Source: Bacillota bacterium LX-D
GTDB lineage: Bacteria; Bacillota; DUOV01; Zhaonellaceae
Direction of reading: 5' to 3'
Assembly: GCA_031628995.1 (NCBI GenBank)
Contig: JAVLUO010000003.1
Coordinates: 1 to 64,000, forward strand
Length of the DNA stretch: 64,000 nucleotides
In this document: piece after piece, positions 9,846 through 18,338 of the stretch
Numbering within the stretch: the stretch's first letter is position 1
Layout: each line of letters begins with the position of its first letter
The notes under the pieces: model-generated
Seen by the model: only the letters and a program-made list of their open reading frames with translations
Told to the model about the DNA's origin: nothing
The model's database searches: none
Position numbers and translations under genes: made by a program

Positions 9846-9913
9846 TGGTAGATATATGCATATTGACTACTAATTGACTGCTATTAGATATCTACTGGAA
9901 AGAGGCGATGAAA

Positions 9914-10408
9914 ATGGCAGAACATCATGCAGAGCACCAGTGGGATAACATGAAAGGTTATGCCTGGATTAAAGATATGCCCAGTCACTTATTAATTAAT
10001 TTCGTCCGCACCTATAACATGATTGAGTTTATTCTCAATAAACACTATCAGGAATACGGCTTATCTGAGACCAAATTCAACGCTTTATTTTTACTTTATA
10101 AAGCAAGCGACGGATTGCTGCTCTCAGAACTAGGGGACCTAATGCTGGTTACCAGGGCCAATATTACAGGCCTGATGGACCGGCTGGAAAAAGATGAGTT
10201 GGTGCAAAGGCTTTACCATCCTAATGACCGGCGCAGTATTATTGCCAAAATTACGGAGAAAGGCCGAGAAATTATTGAGAAAATTATTCCCCGGCATATT
10301 AAGATTAACCAGGAATTGGTCTCTAATTTATCCGAGGAAGAAAAAAAAATAGCCAATACCATCTTAGAAAAACTTTATCAGCATCTGCTATCTATGGCAA
10401 ATAAATAA
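9914..10408 (+). CDS. MarR family transcriptional regulator
   Basis: MarR-type winged-helix regulator of about 164 aa. Helix-turn-helix and wing residues are seen in LLLSELGDLMLVTRANITGLMDRLEKDELVQRLYHPNDRRSIIAKITEKG (residues ~75-125), including the DRR(S) wing motif. I prefer the ATG at 9914 since AGAGG lies 8 bases upstream; the ATG at 9908 is only 2 bases from it. It is the first gene of a plus-strand operon with tolC, hlyD and two ABC-2 permeases, and its promoter carries a perfect palindrome. It probably represses the efflux genes and is relieved by a small ligand. Confidence 0.92.
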   Translation: MAEHHAEHQWDNMKGYAWIKDMPSHLLINFVRTYNMIEFILNKHYQEYGLSETKFNALFLLYKASDGLLLSELGDLMLVTRANITGLMDRLEKDELVQRLYHPNDRRSIIAKITEKGREIIEKIIPRHIKINQELVSNLSEEEKKIANTILEKLYQHLLSMANK

Positions 10409-10424
10409 AAGGGGGAGATTAATC

Positions 10425-11828
10425 ATGCATAAACTGAAAAAAGTCCTTCCAGTCATTACATTTCCCTTGGTTTTAACTTTTTGCTCCTTTGGGTTAAGCC
10501 AGGCTGCCCAGAATAATGAGCCGGAGAAATTTACTTTGGATAGGGCTGTCCAATATGCCATTGACAACAGCTTAGAAATGGAGCAGGTTTATTTAACCTT
10601 AAAAGCAAATGAAGAAAATCAGGATAAGGCCTACTACAATGCTAAAAAACTGCACAAAGGAGAAAATTCCCTTGATCAAGGGAAATCCAGCCTAAATACT
10701 GCTAAAGACCAATTGGAAAATGTAAACCAAGCAATTGCCCAAATGGATGCTGCCGGGGCAGATAAGAATAGTCCGGATTACAAGAAGCTTGTCAGTACAA
10801 AAGAAAAGCTGGAAGCAGGAATTGCAGCTGGGGAAACTAATCTCAAAGCGGGCAAAGAAAGTTTCCAGGAAGGAATTAAAAAAGTCAGTACGGAGCTTAA
10901 TTTAGCAGGTGTAACCACTAACAATTTAACTGATGCCTCTTCTGCCGCCGATTTAATGAAAACCAGTGCCGATATTGCTTTAAGTGTAACTAATGCCGGA
11001 GTTTTAATCCAAAAACAAGGTTTAGCCTTACAAGTAGAAAATGCCTACTACGATGTCTTAGAAAAGCAGAGATTAGTTAAGGTACAACAAGATACCCTTA
11101 ACTTAGCAACGCAGCTATACCAATTCGCCAAGAACAGCTACGATACTGGTTTTAGCGCCAAAGACGAATATTTATTGGCACAGCTTCAGGTTAAGGCCGC
11201 CAAAATGAAGCTTCTACAGGCTCAACATAATTTACAGCTGGCCAAAAACCAATTAAAACAGCTGATGAATTATGACCTAAAAAAAGATATTGTCCTAGAA
11301 GACAACTTTACTACTAAAGCAGAGGAGCTTAATTTAGATCAAGGCTTGGAAAAAGGTTTAAACAAAAGATTAGAAATCCTTAAAGGCAATGGTGAACTTT
11401 TAATTGCCCGGCTTAACCTGTCAATTACAGCTAAATCCTACACTCCCAACACTTATTACTATCGGGAGGCAGAACTGCAGCAGGAACAAGCGGAACTTAA
11501 TATTAAAAAGCAAAAAAGTGCAGTAACTAATTCCATTTTAAATTCCTATAACGCAGTTCAAACTGCAAAAGCTGCCTTGGAAACTGTCCGGGATATGGAG
11601 AAATTGGCTCAAGAAAATTTAGAAATTGCTACATATAAGTATAAAGCCGGTTTTGGAGAAGATTCAAAACTCTTAAAGCAAATGGATACGGAAAATTTAT
11701 CCGGAACTATTGCGGAAGTCTTAGCAGCCCAGGAAAAAGTCAGCGAAGTCCAGGCAGCAGTTGTAAATGCTATTTACAATTACAATTTATCTTTAGCTAA
11801 ATATAAATTTGATACTGGGGAGTATTAA
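10425..11828 (+). CDS. TolC-like (outer membrane efflux protein family) protein
   Basis: 467-aa exported protein with a signal peptide (about 1-28, ending near SQAAQ) and the paired long helical repeats of the TolC/OEP family. The first repeat begins FTLDRAVQYAIDNSLEMEQVYL, with later LQVENAYYDVLEKQRLVKVQQD and a second copy LNSYNAVQTAKAALETV. A ~110-residue Lys/Gln/Ala-rich insertion (about residues 75-185) is unusual. TolC channels normally span an outer membrane, yet the rest of the window (csaB, SLH proteins, no LPS genes) suggests a single-membrane cell, so the role here is uncertain. It lies upstream of hlyD and the ABC permeases. Confidence 0.82.
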   Translation: MHKLKKVLPVITFPLVLTFCSFGLSQAAQNNEPEKFTLDRAVQYAIDNSLEMEQVYLTLKANEENQDKAYYNAKKLHKGENSLDQGKSSLNTAKDQLENVNQAIAQMDAAGADKNSPDYKKLVSTKEKLEAGIAAGETNLKAGKESFQEGIKKVSTELNLAGVTTNNLTDASSAADLMKTSADIALSVTNAGVLIQKQGLALQVENAYYDVLEKQRLVKVQQDTLNLATQLYQFAKNSYDTGFSAKDEYLLAQLQVKAAKMKLLQAQHNLQLAKNQLKQLMNYDLKKDIVLEDNFTTKAEELNLDQGLEKGLNKRLEILKGNGELLIARLNLSITAKSYTPNTYYYREAELQQEQAELNIKKQKSAVTNSILNSYNAVQTAKAALETVRDMEKLAQENLEIATYKYKAGFGEDSKLLKQMDTENLSGTIAEVLAAQEKVSEVQAAVVNAIYNYNLSLAKYKFDTGEY

Positions 11829-11858
11829 AGCTTGTTGAACAAATGAGGAGGTAAAACC

Positions 11859-12959
11859 ATGAGGAAGTTTGGGAAGATATTATCCATCTTAGGGATTCTT
11901 TGTTTAGGTTTAACAGGCTGTACTCAGGAAGCGCCAATTACAGGAGGATTTAACCCAGCTGATGGGCTAATTGTCAGCGGCAATGTGGAAACAGATGAAG
12001 TAGATCTAAATACTAAAATTCCCGGGAAAATAACGAAAATTTATTTTGAAGAAGGTCAAGAGGTTAAAGCAGGTGCACTCGTTGCCCAAATCGATAATTC
12101 CCAGCTATTAGCTAAGAAAACCCAAGTAGAAGCCCAGGTCAAGGCAGCCAAAGAAGCTGTTAGACTGCAAGCAAAAATTGCCCAGTCCAACATTGAACAG
12201 GCCGCAGGAGCCTACAAAGCTGCTCAAGCTCAGCTGGCTAAAGCCAAACAAGGAGCCAGGAGCCAAGAATTAGCCCAGGCTAAAACTGCTTATGAAGTAA
12301 TGTTGAAAACATATAACCGGGTTCAGGAACTATATGCCAAAGGGGCTGTCTCCGCTCAAAAGAAAGACGAGGTAGAAGCCCAGCTGAAAATTGCTGAGGA
12401 AAAATATTCTTTAGCCAAAGAAGGTGCCCAAAAAGAAGATATTGAGGCAGCCAAAGGCTTAGTTGATCAAGCCCAAGGTGCAGTAACAGCTGCCAATACC
12501 AGTAAACTCCAGGTCCAACTGGCCCAGCAAAAGTATGAAGAAGCTTTGGGAGGACTACAGGAAATCCAATCCTTATTAGCAGATACTAAAATAATCGCTC
12601 CCAAAAACGGTACCCTTACGGAATTAAATTGCGAAACTGGAGAACTAGTTTCTACAGGAATGCCTATTGCCACTATTGCAGACTTGAAAAACATTAAAGT
12701 CAATTTGCAAGTTTTAGAAAGTGATTTAAGTAAAATAAAAATCGGCCAAAAAGTTAAAGTCCGTTTTGCCAGTACCGGCAATAAAGTCTTCCCAGGAGTA
12801 GTACATAAAATTGCCGCCAAACCTGACTTTGCTACTAAAAAAGCTGTTAACAACCAAAGCAGCGATATCTTAGCCTACGAGGTTAAAGTAGTAGTCACTG
12901 ATTTACACGAATCTTCTATTTATCCTGGAATGACAGCTTATGTGCAGTTTGCCAAGTAG
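11859..12959 (+). CDS. HlyD/EmrA-like efflux adaptor lipoprotein
   Basis: 366-aa membrane fusion protein. The N-terminal lipobox LTGC (Cys ~21) predicts a lipoprotein. The first barrel-sandwich half is GKITKIYFEEGQEVKAGALVAQID, then a long coiled-coil hairpin (about residues 85-230), then the second lipoyl half (IIAPKNGTLTELNCETGELVSTGMPIATI) and a beta-barrel region. These proteins link an inner-membrane transporter to an exit duct. It is preceded by AGGAGG and set between tolC and two ABC-2 permeases, giving a complete tripartite set except for an ATPase. Confidence 0.9.
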   Translation: MRKFGKILSILGILCLGLTGCTQEAPITGGFNPADGLIVSGNVETDEVDLNTKIPGKITKIYFEEGQEVKAGALVAQIDNSQLLAKKTQVEAQVKAAKEAVRLQAKIAQSNIEQAAGAYKAAQAQLAKAKQGARSQELAQAKTAYEVMLKTYNRVQELYAKGAVSAQKKDEVEAQLKIAEEKYSLAKEGAQKEDIEAAKGLVDQAQGAVTAANTSKLQVQLAQQKYEEALGGLQEIQSLLADTKIIAPKNGTLTELNCETGELVSTGMPIATIADLKNIKVNLQVLESDLSKIKIGQKVKVRFASTGNKVFPGVVHKIAAKPDFATKKAVNNQSSDILAYEVKVVVTDLHESSIYPGMTAYVQFAK

Positions 12960-12980
12960 CTCTAAACAGGTGGTGTAACC

Positions 12981-14105
12981 ATGAAAGGAATTTTTTTGGA
13001 ATTTAATTCTATTCTTAAAAACCGCTGGAAGGCGGTCTTACTTTTACTTGTTCCTTTGATGATCACAATCTATTTTGACCTACTCTTTCAGCAAGGTACT
13101 GTCCAGCAAATTAGAACGGTCATTGTAGATCAGGATCAGAGTTCCCTCAGCAGAGGACTAACCCAGGAGTTTGCCAATCAAGATATTTTTCGGATAGTTC
13201 AGTACTCTAACAATTTGTCTGAAGCAGAAGAAGCTATTAAAAAGGAAACAGCGGACTTTATTGTCTATGTGCCTCCTAAGTTTAATCAAGATTTAAAAGA
13301 GGGCCGGTCTGTAGCCTGCACTGTCATTGCAGATACCAGCAATATGGCTGTTTCATCTACAGCACTGAAGGCAGCCAGCCAAATCGTTTTGGGCTATAAT
13401 GCCATGGCTCAAGTCAGTATCTTGGAAGGGAAAGGCTATTCCAAAAAGGAGTCTCTTAATTTAGCTATGCCCATTACCTTCGAGCATTTACAATTGGCCA
13501 ATCCCTCAGGCAATTATCCGGATTTTTTAATTTGGGGGCTAATTGGAGCTACCGGCCATTTTCCACTAATGCTCCTAAGCGCCTCAGCTTTAAAGGATGC
13601 TGATGAAAAATCCAAATGGACTACTGTGCTGCAAAAGATTTTTGTTTATGCTTTCTTGTGCTTTTGTGAGCTGACATGCTGTTTTCTAGTAACAGTTGGC
13701 TTTTTCCCTGTAACTTTTACATGCAGCATTGTCTATGTACTCCTTTTAAATATTTTCTTTGCTTTGGCAGCCGCTTCCTTTGGAGTATTTCTCTCGGCAG
13801 TTATTCCTAGTCCCTTTGTGGCCACAGAATTAAGTGTCATAATTGCCTTGCCGGCTTTAGTAATTTCCGGCTTTACCTGGCCCATTAGCAAATTCCCTTG
13901 GCATATCCAAATTTTAGGCTGGGCAGAACCATTAACCTATTATGTTAACCCTTTGCGAGAGGTACTGCTGAATTCAGTACCTACCCCCTATTTTTGGAAC
14001 TGTCTGCTAGTTTTGGGCTCCATGTTTATGGGCTTCACCCTAACGAGCAGTTTAGTATTTGGAAGGAAGGTTAGGAAATGGCAAAAACAAGCTTTAGCCG
14101 CTTAA
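12981..14105 (+). CDS. ABC-2 type transporter permease
   Basis: 374-aa membrane protein of the ABC-2 permease family (YbhS/YhhJ type). It has one N-terminal transmembrane helix (~17-32), a ~140-residue external domain (VIVDQDQSSLSRGLTQEF...), then five C-terminal helices including FTWPISKFPWHIQILGWAEPLTYYVNPLREVLL, the usual C-terminal signature. Its 3' end overlaps the next permease by 28 bases, implying a heterodimer. No ATP-binding subunit is encoded in this operon or elsewhere in the window, so the ATPase must come from another locus or the family is used without one. Confidence 0.88.
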   Translation: MKGIFLEFNSILKNRWKAVLLLLVPLMITIYFDLLFQQGTVQQIRTVIVDQDQSSLSRGLTQEFANQDIFRIVQYSNNLSEAEEAIKKETADFIVYVPPKFNQDLKEGRSVACTVIADTSNMAVSSTALKAASQIVLGYNAMAQVSILEGKGYSKKESLNLAMPITFEHLQLANPSGNYPDFLIWGLIGATGHFPLMLLSASALKDADEKSKWTTVLQKIFVYAFLCFCELTCCFLVTVGFFPVTFTCSIVYVLLLNIFFALAAASFGVFLSAVIPSPFVATELSVIIALPALVISGFTWPISKFPWHIQILGWAEPLTYYVNPLREVLLNSVPTPYFWNCLLVLGSMFMGFTLTSSLVFGRKVRKWQKQALAA

Positions 14106-15190
14106 TGGGACGAGAACTAACTAACTTTCAGGAAAATAAAATGGTTTTACTAAATATGCTTTTTACAATTACAGTTGTCTTTTTAATTGGTTTTGTTTAT
14201 TCAGCAGCCGTAGTAGATGAAATTCCAGCAGGGATAGTAGACTTAGATCATACTTCCCTGAGCAAAAATATTGTCCGTCAGTTTACGGAAAATAATAAAT
14301 TTCAGACTACCACCATCAGCAATTATGCTGCTTTAAATCAGCTGTTGAAGACAGATCAAGTAGACGTGGGAATTGTTATCCCCCCTGGGCTGACTGAGGA
14401 AATTAAAAAACAGCAAGGAGGAAAAATGCTGTTAATTGTAGATGGCACCAACTATATTGTAGCCAACTCAGCTTATGTGAAAGCTAATGAAATTCTCCTA
14501 ACTATGAATGGAGGAATTACCTTACAAACACTAGAGGGGAAAGGTATTTTGCCGGCGGAAGCTGAAAAGTTAGTGCAAAATATTCAATTTAAGCAGAAGT
14601 TACTATATAATCCCACCAATAACTACAGCTATTATCTTACTTATGGAATAATTGCCACAGGGATCTTTAGTTTAATGATGACTGCCTCAGCCATAACCCT
14701 AGCCCAAAAATTCCTGAAACATGGCAAAGCTTCAAGCAAGGAACTTCTGGCTAGCATGATAGTTTTTGCTATTTTCGTTGCCCTTTCCTTAAATATCTGT
14801 TTTTTGACGGCAGGATTTTATTTTTCCCTGCCTCTAGAAAACTATCAGGGCTTTTTGCCCATTAGCATTGGGGCAGCAATGCTCGTTGCCATTTTAGGGG
14901 TTCTGCTTTTTGTCTTAGCCCGGAATGAACTGGCCATTTTTCAAGCCGGAGTATTTTTCTCCACTACTTTTATTTTCATTACTGGTTTTACCTGGCCGGT
15001 CCAAAGTTTCCCCCCTTTTCTGCTGCCTATTTATTATCTCTGCCCTCTAAGTCCCATCCTAAACGGCATTAGAGCAAGTTTAATTATGGGATTGGATAGT
15101 GCTTATTTAGTTAAATATTTCATTTGGCTAGGCTGCTTAATTGTACTTTATTTGCCTTTAGGAATCTGGTTATATGCTAAAAAGGCTTAA
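14078..15190 (+). CDS. ABC-2 type transporter permease, second subunit
   Basis: 370-aa paralogue of the preceding gene with the same plan: an N-terminal helix, an external domain (GIVDLDHTSLSKNIVRQFTENN), and C-terminal helices ending with GFTWPVQSFPPFLLPIYYLCPLSPILNGIRA. It overlaps the upstream permease by 28 bases, with GGAAGG before its ATG, so the two are translationally coupled and likely pair. It is last in the marR operon; a convergent stem-loop terminator follows at 15193. The substrate is unknown; the gene set suggests drug or lipid-like efflux. Confidence 0.88.
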   Translation: MAKTSFSRLMGRELTNFQENKMVLLNMLFTITVVFLIGFVYSAAVVDEIPAGIVDLDHTSLSKNIVRQFTENNKFQTTTISNYAALNQLLKTDQVDVGIVIPPGLTEEIKKQQGGKMLLIVDGTNYIVANSAYVKANEILLTMNGGITLQTLEGKGILPAEAEKLVQNIQFKQKLLYNPTNNYSYYLTYGIIATGIFSLMMTASAITLAQKFLKHGKASSKELLASMIVFAIFVALSLNICFLTAGFYFSLPLENYQGFLPISIGAAMLVAILGVLLFVLARNELAIFQAGVFFSTTFIFITGFTWPVQSFPPFLLPIYYLCPLSPILNGIRASLIMGLDSAYLVKYFIWLGCLIVLYLPLGIWLYAKKA

Positions 15191-15192
15191 AA

Positions 15193-15240
15193 AAATGCAG
15201 CTCCTTTAGGCAAAGGCTGCTGCATTTCTCTACTTTTTAT
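15193..15240. terminator. bidirectional terminator between efflux operon and csaB
   Basis: AAATGCAGC (15193-15201) pairs with GCTGCATTT (15219-15227), with an inner CCTTT/AAAGG stem. T-rich sequence follows on the plus strand and A-tracts precede it, so it can serve both convergent genes. Confidence 0.75.
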
Positions 15241-15246
15241 TTGCTA

Positions 15247-16344
15247 TTATTTTAAAAGCTTTAAAGCTAAATTAGCCGTTTCCCGAGCCTCTACCCTCAG
15301 TTCTGCCACTCTCTCAAAGAGTTTAGCAACAATCTCCTCCCGGTGAGCTAAGGTCTCTTCTACTTCGGCGTTTAAAAGCTCATAATCTAATGTTTCTACC
15401 CGTCCGGCATTAGGCTGTTCAATTAGCTTAAGTATACTGTCTATTTTAGGATCATAGGAAATGCCAATGGCCGGCACCCCCATTACTGCTGCCATTATTA
15501 AAGCATGGAGGCGCATCCCAACAATTAGCTGCATTTCTCCGATAACACCTAACATTTCCACTACACCGCATTGTTCTTTAACAATGACAGGCTCTTCCTT
15601 CATTAACCTGGCAATTTCCCGGCAGACGCAAACGTCATCCGGAAAATGGAAAGGCAAGAGAACTACTTTATAACCTTGTTGGGTCAAATTATCTCCTAGC
15701 CGGGCCAATACCTTTTGGTAGCCCGTCAGTTTTTTCCACCCTCGGACAGAAATACCAATTAGTGGAGTTTTTTCCTCCAAGTCTACTCCGCTGCGAGTCA
15801 AAAGTTTCTGCCCCTGATCCCGCTCTATTTCCCGGTGGTATAAACTAAAAACCGGGTCAGCTGTCACATAAATTTGGGGATTAGTCACTTTTAAGCTAGT
15901 TAAAAGGTTTTTAGAATCCTGATCCCGCACAGTAATCAAATCCACGGAATTAGAGACTTTGGGCACTAAATATTGTCCCAAGCGGGTATTGATGGGGCCT
16001 ATTCCTTGGGCGTAGTAAACTACAGGCAAACCAAGTTTTTTGGCCAGCCAGACTATTCCTAAATAGTAAATTAGACTTTTAGGACTAGTTACATCCTGTA
16101 AAAGGCTGCCTCCGCCGCTAATGAGTAAATCCGCTTGACGCAATGTTTGCCAAACCTCTTTTGGATTCCAGCGGTTAACTGCTTCTACATTGTACAGCTT
16201 ACTTGTTTTAGCCGGATCGTTGGATAAAACCGTTAACTTTAGTTCCGGCCGCTGGGCCCGTAAAGTCCGTAAAATGCTAAAAAGTACCCCTTCATCCCCC
16301 AGGTTATTAAAGCCATAATATCCGGACAGTACAACCTTAGCCAT
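15247..16344 (-). CDS. csaB: polysaccharide pyruvyl transferase CsaB
   Basis: 365-aa protein of the polysaccharide pyruvyl transferase family (KVVLSGYYGFNNLGDEGVL; LLISGGGSLLQDVTSPKSL; VYYAQGIGPI; VGMRLHALIMAAVMGVPAIGISYDPKI). CsaB adds the pyruvyl ketal to the secondary wall polymer recognised by SLH domains. The window encodes SLH proteins at 18339 and 47500, which fits this role. It overlaps the upstream DUF5693 gene by 8 bases, a pairing seen in other Clostridia. Confidence in family is high; function as CsaB rests on context. Confidence 0.92.
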   Translation of the reverse strand: MAKVVLSGYYGFNNLGDEGVLFSILRTLRAQRPELKLTVLSNDPAKTSKLYNVEAVNRWNPKEVWQTLRQADLLISGGGSLLQDVTSPKSLIYYLGIVWLAKKLGLPVVYYAQGIGPINTRLGQYLVPKVSNSVDLITVRDQDSKNLLTSLKVTNPQIYVTADPVFSLYHREIERDQGQKLLTRSGVDLEEKTPLIGISVRGWKKLTGYQKVLARLGDNLTQQGYKVVLLPFHFPDDVCVCREIARLMKEEPVIVKEQCGVVEMLGVIGEMQLIVGMRLHALIMAAVMGVPAIGISYDPKIDSILKLIEQPNAGRVETLDYELLNAEVEETLAHREEIVAKLFERVAELRVEARETANLALKLLK

Positions 16345-18241
16345 GAAGTCCCCCCCGCCTTCCTAATGAGGCAACAACTTTATAAAGTAAAATCAGAATC
16401 ACTCCAATCAAAATCCCCAGCCACAAACCATGAAAGGCTCTCAATAAAGATATGACAAGAGGAGTATGGATATGAGCAAAAGTGTTGACCATAGAGATCT
16501 GTCCAATTATGCCCAATACTAAAAGAGGCAAATAGCGATGTTTATATCCCAAATAGAAGGACAGCAACATTAAAGGATGTCCAATTAAAAATTCTTTTGT
16601 CCTAGGTCGAACCAGTAAAATTTTGTCCAGCCAACTTCTAAAAGTAAGTTCTAAACCGGATACCGGTGCCGCATCGTTGCCTGTACGCATAATGTAAATT
16701 GCCAAAGCTAAAGTCAAAAAGACTGCCATCAGCACCATAAACACTTTAAGATTAGCATTTAATATTTCTCGAATTTTATGCCAAAGATTATGCTTTTCAA
16801 GACGCCAAAATAAAGCACCGATAATCAGCACTATTGGGATCAGATGGGCTATTTTTACCCCACTAAACTGATCCAGCTTCAACATAAAGTTGCTGTCAGC
16901 TAAAAGGCCTACCATCAAAAGAGCGCCAATTAAGGAGATACATGAGGTACGAACCAGTAAGAGAATACTTTTTCCTAAATCCACACCTTCGTTGCGCAAG
17001 TTAAGCAACACGGCAGCACTGGGAAAAATAATTACTGACCCTAAAGCAAATAACTTTCTGACCATTATACCGTGTCCCGTAAAGAGCAGCCCCAGCCAGC
17101 CTAGTAACCCTAGGAGGCCTAAAAGGTAAGATAATTTTCCAAAACCTAAGAGCTTAAGAAGAACAATGCCTCCTGCTATAACTCCTAAGCCAATTAAAAT
17201 AGTTAACCGCGCATGATATAGGGGACCTTGAATAGCCTGAGGGCTGCCTAAAGTATACCCCTGATTAGTTATGCTGTCCTTTAAACTCTCTAAGTAAAGT
17301 GTATTATCTCCTAACCAGTCTGTTGATTTGGTATTGAAAAACATTCGTACTAAAATACTGCGGATATTCCTTTCTGTAACTGCCAGTGTATATCTATCCC
17401 GAGCTGCATTGGGAGTCATTTTGCTCATCTGAGCCGGGGCAATAGAATGAAGCCTAACTACGTTTTTCTCCAAAGCATTGGCTAGCTGATTAAAACCTTC
17501 TTGAGGATAAAACTCAATTAAGCCGACAGGTACTCCCAACTTTTTAATTTCATTAGCTACGAGTAAATACTTTCCGGGGAAACCGGGAATAGTTTTATCG
17601 TTAAAAAGTACTAAATCCAACCTCTTTATTTTTTGCAAAGACGCAAAAACAGCAGCAATGTCTTCATCTTCTGTATTTGACCAAGACTTAATTTGCACTT
17701 GAATATTTAAACCTAAGCCTTCTGCCAAAGCAATTTCCTTTTCTGGAAATCCAAGTCCAATACTCCGCAAACTGCTTTTCGTTATCGGAGCCCCGATTAG
17801 GTAAGGTCCTTCCGGGCTGTGAACCATTTTCATAGTAGGCAGCTTAATGCGCAGCTGATAGTTCAGCCGCTGAGCTAATTTCTCATCCATAGTCAATAAA
17901 TAGTTATACCGGGGGTTAATTTGCTGTTTGACTTTAGCAAAATTAGCGTCTGTCTGCAGCTCACCGCCCCCTTTTATCCAAACTAAAGGATCTAAATCAT
18001 CGGCTGACTGTTCTTTGAAAAAGACCCCTGTAACGCCAGCCCCCTTCAAATTCTCTAATACCTGTTCGTAGCTTTTACCGCTCTGCTGGGCGATTTGCAG
18101 CACCTCAGCATATTCTACACTCATCTCAACTTGACGATTTTTCGTTTCCTGCACATACCGTTGATACCCCAAGATCCCTGCCGCAATGGCTGCTGCAATG
18201 ATCGTTAGTAATAAAATGGCTCCAACTAACTTTCTAGCCAT
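16337..18241 (-). CDS. DUF5693 family membrane protein
   Basis: 634-aa membrane protein. After an N-terminal helix (VGAILLLTIIAAAIAAGILGY) comes an extracytoplasmic domain of about 310 residues, then roughly ten hydrophobic segments from residue ~345 on. The sequence matches the family of large membrane proteins (DUF5693) encoded next to csaB in SLH-bearing Clostridia. The overlap with csaB implies coupled expression and a role in modification or export of wall polymer (inference). No catalytic residues are recognisable. The ATG at 18241 is preceded by GGAGGAGG. Confidence 0.8.
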   Translation of the reverse strand: MARKLVGAILLLTIIAAAIAAGILGYQRYVQETKNRQVEMSVEYAEVLQIAQQSGKSYEQVLENLKGAGVTGVFFKEQSADDLDPLVWIKGGGELQTDANFAKVKQQINPRYNYLLTMDEKLAQRLNYQLRIKLPTMKMVHSPEGPYLIGAPITKSSLRSIGLGFPEKEIALAEGLGLNIQVQIKSWSNTEDEDIAAVFASLQKIKRLDLVLFNDKTIPGFPGKYLLVANEIKKLGVPVGLIEFYPQEGFNQLANALEKNVVRLHSIAPAQMSKMTPNAARDRYTLAVTERNIRSILVRMFFNTKSTDWLGDNTLYLESLKDSITNQGYTLGSPQAIQGPLYHARLTILIGLGVIAGGIVLLKLLGFGKLSYLLGLLGLLGWLGLLFTGHGIMVRKLFALGSVIIFPSAAVLLNLRNEGVDLGKSILLLVRTSCISLIGALLMVGLLADSNFMLKLDQFSGVKIAHLIPIVLIIGALFWRLEKHNLWHKIREILNANLKVFMVLMAVFLTLALAIYIMRTGNDAAPVSGLELTFRSWLDKILLVRPRTKEFLIGHPLMLLSFYLGYKHRYLPLLVLGIIGQISMVNTFAHIHTPLVISLLRAFHGLWLGILIGVILILLYKVVASLGRRGGLHG

Positions 18242-18301
18242 ACTCTGCCTCCTCCACTGAGACTATTACTGCAAGTCTTGCCAAATCTACAATTCACTAA
18301 A

Positions 18302-18310
18302 AGTATAGCA
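18302..18310 (-). promoter_or_regulatory. extended -10 promoter upstream of DUF5693-csaB
   Basis: On the minus strand TGCTATACT (18310-18302) is an extended -10 element about 60 bases upstream of the DUF5693 start. No good -35 is visible at normal spacing, consistent with extended -10 promoters. Prediction only. Confidence 0.35.
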
Positions 18311-18338
18311 TAGATAAGGTAACTTAGTATACTTTCCC

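Noticed and set aside
9863-9895. Second promoter (TTGACT ... TATTAG) before marR
   Set aside because: Spacing and match are poor and it lies too close to the start codon; the upstream TTGACA promoter with operator is better.
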